64,000 bases of DNA from Hsuehochloa calcarea. Lineage: Eukaryota > Streptophyta > Magnoliopsida > Poales > Poaceae. The DNA is taken from positions 33,471,232 to 33,535,231 of the forward strand of contig CM070599.1 of the NCBI GenBank assembly GCA_036346395.1. Direction: 5' to 3'. Position 1 is the first letter of the stretch; every line of letters begins with the position of its first letter. The notes beneath the pieces were generated by a model. The model saw only the letters and a list, made by a program, of their open reading frames with translations. It was not told where the DNA came from and did no database searches. The position numbers were made by a program, and so were the translations under genes. Below are positions 55,585-64,000 of the stretch, piece after piece.

Positions 55585-58500
55585 TCATGGTGAATCAACA
55601 ACATTGAGTTTGGAGAGGTAGAAGCTATGCTGAACTCTAGTCTGTGACTTGGTGAAGAAATTTGCTAACTGAAGCTCCGAAGGCACATACTGAAGATCAA
55701 TAACTTGGTCTTGCACCTGCGATCGCATGTACGAAGCATCCACTCCAATGTGCTTGGTGAGCTTATGCTCCACGGGATCTCGAGCAATACTGATCGCATC
55801 AGTACTATCTGATAAGAGAGGAGTCGGTGCATAAGCGAAAACACCGAAATCCTCAAGTAGCCACCGAAGCTAGGTGATCTCAGCTGTCAATGGCGCCATG
55901 GCTTTCAACTTAGCCTCAGCACTCGAACAGGAAACGGCAGCCCGCTTCTTGATCTTCCAAGCAATCAAGGAGAAACCAAAGAAAACACAATAGGCAGAAA
56001 GAGACCGGCGATCAGAATGATAGCTAGCCCAGGTCGCATCAGAGTACTCCTGAAGATGCAAAGAACTGGAGCGAGGAAAGAAAAGGCGATGAGTGATGGT
56101 CCCGCGAAGATATCACAGAACACGAAGAAGGCGACTGTAGTGGAGCTAAGTGAGAGTAGAGACGAACTGACCGAGGGTGTGAACTGGGTAAGAGATGTCA
56201 AGGCGAGTGATCCCAAGGTAGACAAGGTTCCCAACAAGATGACGGTAGTGAGTGGTATCCACGAGAGGCTCACCATCAGTAGGCCGAAGGTGAATACCAA
56301 GCTCCATAGGAGTATCCACCACAAGCTGATCAGTGAGACAAGCGTGAGTAAGGATATCCTGAATGTACTTTTCCTGGGAGAGATAGTAGCCCTCAGGCGT
56401 AGAAGTGATCTCAATCCCAAGTAAGTAACAAAGAGGACCCAAATCAGACATCAAGAACTGCTCACTGAGACGCTCCTTCACAAAGGCAATGTACTGAAAG
56501 TCATCTCTAGTAGTGATCATATCATCCACATAGAGAAGGAGGTGTGTGCAAAGAGGGTAGGGTTGTGATCACTGGCGGAGAAGCTGGCAGCAATGACAAC
56601 AAAGGAGAAGCGGTCAAACCAAGCACGAGGGGCTTATATGAGCCCATAGAGAGAGCGACGAAGGCGACAAACCATACCACCAAGGACAGAATACCCAGGG
56701 GCGGCTGCATGTAGACCTCCTCACGTAGCTCGTCATTGAGAAATGCATTTTTAACGTCCAACTGAGAGATGGGCCATTGTCGAACAGAGCTCACAACAAG
56801 GCGAGTGCGAACAGTGGCCATGTGAACAACAGGAGCGAAAGTCTCATCGTAGTCACGACCATACTCCTGCTGAAAACCACGCGCCACAAGACGAACCTTG
56901 TAGCGCTCAAGGGAACCATCCAAGCAGGTCTTAGTCTTGTACACCCACTTACACGTGATGGGAGTGACACGCGTAAGTAAGGGCACAAGGTCCCAAGTGC
57001 AAGTACGCTCCAAAGCAGCAATCTCCTCAGACATCGTGAGCTGCCACTCAGGGTGAGTAGAAGCCTCACGGTAGGTCATAGGCTCAGAAAGAGCAGGGGC
57101 TGCAAAGCTGTAGCGCTCAAGCGATCTGACAGTGTGGCGACCACGAAGATCGTATCTGGGAGGAGAAGGCGGAGCTGGACCCAACAAGGACGGAGAAGAA
57201 CTGGGAACAGGGCCCAGCAAAAACAGAGACTCAATAGGGGAAGAGTAAGCCGAGAACGGCAAGAGTAGTGCAGAGGAAAATGTGGAATCTCAACAAAAAA
57301 GCGGGAAGGAAACTCCGGCAGAGGGGGAACAGGTGGAGCTGGAGGAGAGGGAGGCGAAGATGGAGGATGAAGCGAAACAGTGGTGGAAAGCTGAGAGTCA
57401 GGAAAAATCAGAAAGGAGATCGACTCAACAAGAGAATCCGAGCTGACAGTAAGGGAACGAGGGTAGTAAGGTCGGGACTCGCCAAAAGTGATATCCCGAG
57501 AAATCCTCATCCTACGAGCAACAGGGTCATAGCAACGATAACACTTATGCTCAAGACTGTAGCCAAGAAAAACACACTCAAATGACTGAGCAGTCAGCTT
57601 GGTGCGCTCACAAGGTGGAAGAAGGACGAAACAGATACAACCGAAACTACGAAGGTGACTGTAGTCTAGAGCTCGACCATAGAGACGCTCGATAGGAATA
57701 GAGCTCTGAAGAGCAGTGGAAGGCTGCATGGTGAGAAAAACAGTAGTGGAAACAGCTTCAACCCAGAAGTGGGGTGGAACAGAAGAGGCAAGCATGAGAG
57801 CACGAGCGGTCTCAAGCAAGTGGCGATGCTTATGCTCAGAGACACTGTTCTGAGCGTGAGCAACAGGACAAGAGTACTAGAGAAGAGTATCCTGCTCAGC
57901 GAGAGAGCAACGCAGAGCAGCAGATAGATACTCGCTAGCAGAGTCGGCACGAAACACACGAATAGCCGAATCAAACTGAGTACGAATCATGGTGGCGAAA
58001 CTCTGATAAATAGAAAGAACTTGACCGCGAGAGGACATGAAGTAGATCCAAATATGACAAGAATAATCATCAATAAAAATCACATAGTATCGATGACCCC
58101 CTTTCGATATGAAGGGAGCCGGACCCCAAACATCGGAGTGAACATGATAAAAAGGACGAGTAGAAATAGAATCACTAGAGGGATAGGGGAGCTGCAGCCA
58201 GGGATCGAAATCTCGATCGGGAAGATCCCATGACGGACGCACCGTGAATCGAAATTCAAAAACCGGGCCGAATTTGAATTTCAAATTTTAAATCTAGATT
58301 TTCTCGGATAGATTCTGCGCAGAACCTAAAAACCGGCTAAAAAACCGGGAAAAGCCGGGAAATGGTGAAAATAGTAATTAGCATATTTAAATTTGGAATA
58401 ATGCAAATATTAATGAGAAAGTGTTTCAAGTTGTACATAAAAGTTCTCCTTTATGTTTTACTAGTAGGGTGCCTGTGTGTTGCAATGGAACCTCAAAAAA

Positions 58501-59435
58501 GAAGTCCAAATAACACATAGCAAAGAAAATCATGTCAAACACCTCATAATTCATAATTCAGAACCAAGCCCCCGCCCCCCGTCACCACCAACCGACGGTT
58601 CTTTTTCCATGCGGGCGGCGGTTTGACGTGGGGTGGAAGGGGAGGGGAAGACAAGCGAGGCGACAGTTCTTTTTCCATGCGTGCGGCGGTTTGCCGTGGG
58701 GTGGGAGGGGTAAACTAAATAGTGCTAAATATACTAAAAACGAATGTTTCAATACATAATCTAGTATAACAATGCCTAAACCAACTTGGGAAGGACATTA
58801 TGGAGCCAATAATTCAAATTTGAATTTAAAAAAAAATTGGCCGGTATTTTTTTTCCGGATCCGACCGGTAAACCGGTTACCAACTGGGTTTTTTAACTCT
58901 GGCTGCAACTGCTTGGCAAGCTTGCAACCCATACAATGTAAGGAGGTGTCCCCAGAAACAGACCCAAGAACACCATGACCTACTAGTGACGATAGACGCG
59001 AGCCGCAGAGATGGCCCAGACGATGGTGCCACTCAGCGAAGGAGGTAGTGGAGGACGCGGCAAGACTAGAGGTAGTGGTTGTGGCTGGCTGGCTGGTGGA
59101 GACAGCAGAAGGAAGATGAAACCAGTCGAGCTCCCAAAGACGCTGCGAATCACGGCGAGGAGGGCCAGTACAAAGCAGAGTCCCCGTGCGGCGATCTTGA
59201 ATACAACAAGAGTCAGACTCAAGAACAACACGACAGTCGTGATCAATGATCTAACCAGCTGACATAAGCTGGGGAACATGAGAGACTGCAGGATGCCTCG
59301 GCCTGCAACAGGAAGAGAGGTATCATCTGCAGTCTGAACAGTGGAAGAAAAAACTGTGAGACGCACATAAGTGAGGTGGGTAGAAGCTGGTGTCATATGA
59401 AAGGAAGCACTAGAGTCCAAGATCCACAGAGACAA
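55585..59435 (-). pseudogene. Copia pol remnant split by an hAT-type insertion
   Basis: Protease block (59435 on) has WILDSSASFHMT, Ser replacing Gly of the catalytic triplet. Integrase (about 58198-57877 and 57819-57500) has HSDVWGPAPF, IDDYS, FRADSASEY, then FLGYS. RT (57262-56146) has RYKVRLVARGF, GRDYDETFAPV, QLDVKNAFLN and DDMITT. Connection and RNase H (56420-55585) have YSDATWASYHSDRRS and HKLTKHIGVDAS-like sequence. The integrase is interrupted between its zinc-binding region and core by 58199-58901. Confidence 0.85.
58199..58901. mobile_element. hAT-type non-autonomous transposon, 703 bp, inside the copia integrase
   Basis: Left end CAGGGATCGAAATCTCG, right end inverted CAGAGTTAAAAAACCCAG. 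Flanks GCTGCAGC (58191-58198) and GCTGCAAC (58902-58909) match at 7 of 8, and the integrase sequence resumes on the far side. The interior has CCGGTAAACCGGTTACC, AATTTGAATTTCAAATTT and an internal ~70-bp tandem duplication (58598-58717). No transposase. Related to 7659-7866 and 43219-43397. Confidence 0.8.
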
Positions 59436-59654
59436 GATACCTGACGAGGGAGGAAGCGGAGGCGAGGAAGACTGCTGAGAAGAAAGAGCCAGACGAGCAG
59501 AACCCGAGGAGTCTAAAGACGAGCTGACACCGAGGCGCTGGAATAGTGAGAGGAGCTGCTGTGTGACGTCACCGGAGAACCCCTGGTGAGAGGCGCCAGC
59601 TCCTGAGTGGGAGGAACTGCCAGAGCCCTTCAGGGGACGTGCACCCCGGCGACC

Positions 59655-60713
59655 CTAGTCCATCCTCCGCTTGTAGCGGCCCTGATACCTATGGCCATCA
59701 CGCTGGCAATAGGTGCAGTGGAGACCCGCAGAAGAGGCAGCAACCACGGGTGCGCTGGGAGCTGGGGAAGGGATCACGGTCGGTGCTGAAGAAACAGACG
59801 AAGGAGCAGATGCTGAAGCAGACAAGACAGCCTGCATCTGAGCTGCGCCACGGTGACGAGTCTCCTAAGCACGCACACCCGTGAGGACCTTCACCAAGCT
59901 CAGGCGCGGGTGGCGAGTCAGGAGCTGAGCACACACAGTCTCAAACTCAGGCCGAAGACGTGTCAGGAAGTTGTAGAGACGGTGGGTCTCCTGGTGAGCG
60001 TGGAGCCGCACACAGCAGGGACAGGTCCGGCAGATATACAGCCCTAGAGAGTCAAGCTGACGCCACACTACAGACATCTGCCGATAGAAGTCATCCACTG
60101 TGGCATCGAGCTGTTGAAGAGAATGCGCCTAATGCACAACTGAGAAGTACATAGCATCACTCGTCGACTGGTAGTGAGCTCGGAGGCACTCCCACAGAAG
60201 TTGTTCGTCGACAGCTCCGCCACATCCATGGAGATGGCCACAGGCATGCTGCTCACCAGGATGGCTACCGCATGAGCCTCGACATCATGCCATCGCTCGT
60301 AGGCGTACAGCTCAGACTGGAACCGCCTGATTTGCACCATCAGGAAGAACTAGTAGAATTGGCGGCGTAGGGCGAGGCGGACAGGGGTGCTCGCCGGTGA
60401 GATGACCCCAGAGACGCTGACTATTGAGGTGAATCCTCATGTGCACAACCCACTCTCGGAAATTCGTCCCATCGAAACGAACCGAAGGGAGTGGGATGGC
60501 GAAGGAGCCGCCAACGGAAGCCATCTGGAGCAGAGTGGTGGTGCGGACGTCGAGGTCCAAGGCTGGAGACATGGGATCCGGTGGTGCTACTGCCGCTGCT
60601 CGCACAGGGAAGAGCTCAGGGTACACGGTGACGGTCCTTTGCTTCGGAAAACAGAGAAGGTGGAAGTAGAGGAAAAACGAAGGATGCGAAAGGAGGCTCG
60701 GGCTCGGGCGCAA
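59655..60713 (-). pseudogene. Copia gag remnant
   Basis: Gag-like blocks: FDGTNFREWVVHMRIHLNSQ and RLWGHLTGE (about 60520-60400), then WRQLDSL and HPRLSLVKVL (60098-59865). The zinc-knuckle region CTYCQRDGHRYQGR (59740-59690) has Arg where the last metal-binding Cys should be. Frames change between blocks. Not functional as a whole. Confidence 0.8.
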
Positions 60714-60779
60714 GGACAGCGGCAGCCGGCAGTGGCGGCGGCTGTCACGGGGGAAACCCTAACCCTAGCTTTGATACCA

Positions 60780-60888
60780 TGTTGGAATGAGACTTGTTAT
60801 TAATTCCAATGGGCCAAAAGGACAATATATAACATTTAAAGAGTTGTCAATATGCAAAGAACACCTTAGACTATATACATATCTAACA
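60780..60888 (-). repeat. 5' LTR of the 5.4-kb copia element
   Basis: 109 bp, TGTTGGAATGAGA...CATATCTAACA, bordering the primer-binding-site complement. Confidence 0.85.
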
Positions 60889-62560
60889 CAGCTAACCCAT
60901 GAAAAAGGGAAAGACAACAAATATACTGCAATTCAAAGAATGGAACTGACATCTGCTCATCGAAGCAACAACACGCAGAGCAGGGCCAATACCCAGAAGC
61001 CTTGCCCGGAATTTCTGTATGATTGATTGATCAGTCTTTTGAACTTCCTGCACCTGCTTAGCTTTAGCTTTAGCTTTTGCAGTGCTTAAGCCTTCCACTG
61101 CCTGATCACACTCTTCTGGGGATGCCTCCTTTTTTCGCTGCTTCTGCTTCTGATCCTCACTCTGCTCATTCAGAATACCAACATTAGGCTGCCCAGCTGT
61201 GCTTGATGCCATGCGGACTGACTGCAGGAAATACCTGACCCCCAAGGGGAATACAAAATTCTGTGCTCTGGATTCATAAGTGGCAAGAGAAACCCCACGA
61301 GTTGGGCACCACAGGAACCCATTACTAAGGCCCAAAAGGTCTCTCTTCCTTAAAGTGTATTGTGCCTTCTCACGGTTAGAATCTCCTGATTTTTGCTCCA
61401 ATAAATGACTTACGATGCTTTGCTCAACCTCACATCCAAATTTGCCTTGCCCAGAAGTAGAATTTGATGGAGATAATAAAACAGGCGCATTAGTATGCTC
61501 CAGAATATACTTCCTTCTCCTAACGATCGCCCTCGAGGTCATTCTTGATTGCTTCTTCCTTTTCTCAATAGAATGCCAGGGTCATGCCTTTCCGGGTAGA
61601 ACCCTGAAACATGGCAAACCTCCAGTCATGGGCATTAATTGCTGCATCTAAAGTATGCAAACACATGCAAGAAAAAAAATGCTAACACAAAGTTTGTCAG
61701 AAACATAACTTATAGCGTTCATGGTCTTGCTTTACAGAAACGATAGTTCAACAATTCCTTAAAAACAAAATATTTTATATGTGTACGACAATGAGCATTG
61801 TTCATGTCCAAAAATCATTGGTCATGTCTAAAATCAGCATTGTCAAACTCCCGCAAGAATCACTAGACATAATTAGCTTACAAAACAATACTTCAACCAG
61901 AAAATGCGCTCTATGTCTACGACAATCCTTAAAGGCGTCAATGTCTCCAAGTACTTCACGGAAGGGAATCAGGAGTACAAATTGCAACAACACTAGCTTG
62001 TTCAGAAGATTCAATAAGAATCATGACTGACAATTCACGTAGAGCACCTGGTTAACAATTTAGATTATCCCAACAACAAAGATGAAAGTGACAGTCCATC
62101 ATAAAAGTGTTTATAACGGATATCCTAAAACACTTATGAGCATCTATCATCGTACATCGCCAATAAATTTACAATCCGACTAAAATTGTAAGTGTCAGAC
62201 ATGTTTGCTTAATGTCACTAGATAGAGTCGTCCGATTAACATTATTGCTGGTATTGTGTGATTGTGCCCATCAATCCCAAACATTTAAAATCGTGCATGT
62301 TTGGATTTAAAATATCTGACCGGGCCGGACCAGTATTCACATCATATTTATGTCTGGTCAAATGATCAAATCATTCCGTAACCGGACACCTGACCGAAAC
62401 AAGCCCCAATAAAATCAAAGTCCGTAAATTCCACCATCGCCAACTAAGCATCGCACCGCTGCACCCTGCCGGCGAGCAAGCTGGCAGTGACCTATTCCGC
62501 TTCCGCCGAATAACCAATCGAAATGCGCACAAACAGTAGCCACGGAGCCCCCGAAAACCC

Positions 62561-62573
62561 GGGGGGGGGGGGG
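62561..62573 (+). repeat. G13 homopolymer in the first LETM1 intron
   Basis: A run of 13 G follows CCC at 62558-62560, in the GC-rich first intron. Such runs slip easily, so the length may be unreliable. Confidence 0.7.
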
Positions 62574-62939
62574 CACAGTGCGGTCAAACAGACCACGCCG
62601 CCGAGTACCAGCTGGGAGGGAGGGCTGCGGACGCTCACTGGGGTTCTGGCGGCGGATCGGCCGGGCGGAGGAATCCGTCGCGCCGCGCTCGCGTCGGGAT
62701 CCGAACGAGGGGTTTCCCTTTCCCGGGAGGAGAGGGGAGCGGAGCGGAGACGGAGGGAGGTGGGCAGGAAGTGTGGGAAACGAATCGAATTGCTGGAAAG
62801 GAAATGTTGCCGATTGGAGAATGGAATTGGAGAGGAACAAGTGAAGTGGAGGAGGAGGCAAGGAACTTACCACTGGGCTACGGCCTGGTCGGTCCGAAAC
62901 TTCCTCGTGCCGCCCGTGGGCTCGCGTCGCGGACACCGT

Positions 62940-63030
62940 CCCGCGCAGCATGCCACAACCGGGGCACCCAGCCACACGAACCAGCCATTCCACGCCACAA
63001 CCGGGGCATCCAGCCGCACGACCTCGCCTG
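62940..63030 (+). repeat. Two direct 26-bp repeats near the LETM1 promoter
   Basis: GCCACAACCGGGGCAYCCAGCC plus RCACGA occurs at about 62950 and 62994, differing at two bases. Located in the presumed 5' UTR/promoter of the LETM1-like locus. Confidence 0.6.
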
Positions 63031-63560
63031 CACGATACACATGTCATGATGTCAGATGGCCCACGAGGCTAGAGCAGAGTTTGGTTAAAATCTTAGTTTG
63101 TTAATACGTTTTTCAATGGATACATAGTCCTTTGAAAATTTCGCTATGACTCGAGTTGGTGGCCTCGTGCTACCAGAACTGAAATCTTCTTTTAAATGTG
63201 TAATTTTGTGATAATCTGCACAAAGTAAGTGTAGTTTTGTTAAATTTATACTAATATTTTTTCCCGGTGGTTTTGTGTAAAGTTAGATAAGAAGGCAGAC
63301 GGCAGACCAACACTATATCACCAATATATTAGTGGAGACAAACATCGACAAGACAATCAGTAGTAACTCTGTATTCAGATTACCGAACTGTAGGCAAAAC
63401 AGTATGAACTGGCATGATTTTATTCTCTCATAATACACGCGAGCCAACACACGTACGGATCGATGATACTTTGCCCATCTCACGCATATTGATCTTTGCC
63501 GACGTTGCTCTTGGTATTAGGGCCACGTGTGCATTGGAGCATTCATTCATAAAATTTTAA
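63031..63560. other. Upstream region of the LETM1-like locus
   Basis: No gene recognised. AT-rich intergenic sequence. Confidence 0.4.
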
Positions 63561-64000
63561 AACATTCAAAGTTTTAGACTAATAGTTTTAGATCAGTGAG
63601 GTCAAAGTCAGTCTTAAGCCAATATAACCGGAGTCGGTCTTAGACCAGTATGATCAAAATAATATGGTCGAAACCATAAATCAGTGTGGTCGAACGTATA
63701 AACTAGTGTGGTTGAAATTAGTGGTCAAGTTCATAGACGGGGTGGTCGAGAATACACCGTGAAGTCAGACCAAGAGTTAAAGTCGTAGACCGAACAGCAA
63801 TCGTGATCAATAAACACTGCTTAATAACCATTAATTGGCTATGAATTAACAGTTGTCAGTGGTTTATTATGATAGTTACTAGAGAGTAATTGTCTCGACT
63901 ATAAATAGGATCTGGAGACGTCCACACGAAGGTTGACGATTCTTTCCATTTTTCATCTCTCCTCTTTGATCAACTGTGCTGAGAAATTGAGCTGTCGAAC
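63561..64000 (+). repeat. Probable LTR running off the right edge
   Basis: 63590-63770 has repeated short motifs of (A)GTGTGGTCGAA/AGTCGGTCTTAGACC type. 63898-63908 is a TATA box, CTATAAATAGG, followed by a leader ending at the window edge with TTTCATCTCTCCTC. This order (repeats, TATA, pyrimidine-rich leader) is that of a U3/R LTR and resembles the LTR at 28771-30430. No ends can be set. Confidence 0.45.

Larger units (their letters stand above)
55464..60888 (-). mobile_element. Complete Ty1/copia element with 109-bp LTRs in a LETM1 intron
   Basis: LTRs of exactly 109 bp each (55464-55572 and 60780-60888, TGTTGGAATGAG...ATATCTAACA). The complement of the primer-binding site (GCTTTGATACCA, just before 60780) and of the polypurine tract (CCCCCCTCAAACTC after 55572) show minus orientation. 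Flanks CAACT and CAGCT match at 4 of 5. Length 5425 bp including a 703-bp hAT-type insertion. Internal domains run gag, protease, integrase, RT and RNase H, with frameshifts. Confidence 0.9.
50764..62871 (-). pseudogene. LETM1: LETM1-type mitochondrial inner-membrane protein gene, internally deleted and TE-interrupted
   Basis: LETM1 proteins sit in the mitochondrial inner membrane and act in K+/H+ or Ca2+/H+ exchange. Coding pieces on the minus strand: 61542-about 60951 (ATG; MTSRAIVRRRK, presequence-like; ends SMSR), about 55421-55113 (WKDEFVSTLQHYWLGTKL, RRERQQLTRTTAD, the membrane segment FRLVPFAVFVIVPFMEF, KMKEE), 55020-54874, 54777-54689, 54620-54528 (RLVNMCKYMGI), then 51664-51582 (LEKEIDDVDARIG), 51056-50941 (EF-hand DRDGKVTPEE) and 50846-50764 (VEDIVKLA, stop). 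A non-coding first exon ending at 62871 (CAGTG|GTAAGTTCC) joins 61641. Middle exons, several hundred residues in relatives, were not found. The 55421 exon lacks an AG acceptor, and the 51582 end reads GATAG|TAATTG without GT. Two copia elements lie inside. I infer a non-functional copy. Confidence 0.8.

Noticed and set aside
62415..63104. Frames of about 200 codons on both strands near the LETM1 5' end
   Set aside because: GC-rich first-intron/5'-UTR sequence. Frames overlap on both strands and have no family resemblance.

Overview
The window is nuclear DNA from a grass (Poaceae), probably rice or a close relative. The signs are GT-AG introns in every host gene, very GC-rich 5' ends of coding sequence, TATA boxes about 120-130 bp upstream of start codons, and dense nested plant transposons (Ty1/copia, Ty3/gypsy, TRIM-like elements, a LINE, hAT-type elements). 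Species is inferred, not proven. No CRISPR array, operon or prokaryotic feature is present.

Host genes, left to right: (1) the 5' part of a classical short-chain dehydrogenase/reductase gene on the minus strand (exons at 5645-5608, 5475-5214, 2278-2096), whose catalytic YxxxK exon is not found; (2) an intact single-exon four-helix membrane protein (27616-27035, minus) with a TATA box; (3) an intact 13-exon gene (32752-42954, plus) for a GYF-like/RRM/UHM protein, the Tat-SF1/CUS2/ELF9 family, 479 aa; (4) an intact 5-exon gene (46641-44722, minus) for a 202-aa MMtag-domain nuclear protein; (5) a LETM1-type mitochondrial inner-membrane carrier gene (about 62871-50764, minus) that holds two copia elements, lacks its middle exons and has decayed splice sites, so it looks like a pseudogene. 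A short open frame running off the left edge (165-1, minus) and a degraded tRNA-Val-like sequence (43902-43831, minus) complete the gene list.

Mobile DNA fills most of the rest. 1.7-4.0 kb: an LTR end and a TRIM-like element inside the SDR intron. 6.6-13.1 kb: a minus-strand LINE broken by three later insertions. 13.4-20.5 kb: a decayed but complete copia element with a perfect 5-bp target duplication. 21.2-26.2 kb: a MITE and a long LTR-like sequence of which a 1-kb part also sits inside the LINE. 28.2-31.5 kb: 30-bp tandem repeats, an LTR, and an hAT-type element with a perfect 8-bp target duplication. Inside the ELF9-like gene: a TRIM nested in a solo LTR (intron 6) and a gypsy remnant (intron 11). 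48.6-50.0 kb: an AT-rich degenerate repeat array. 52.6-60.9 kb: two related copia elements in opposite orientation inside LETM1, one carrying an hAT-type insertion.

No undescribed functional system stands out. The most interesting observations are the broken LETM1 copy, the reconstructable nesting of insertions with target duplications, a family of CAG-ended hAT-type elements with one member in each third of the window, and a possible ancient pairing of the membrane-protein gene with the ELF9-like gene.
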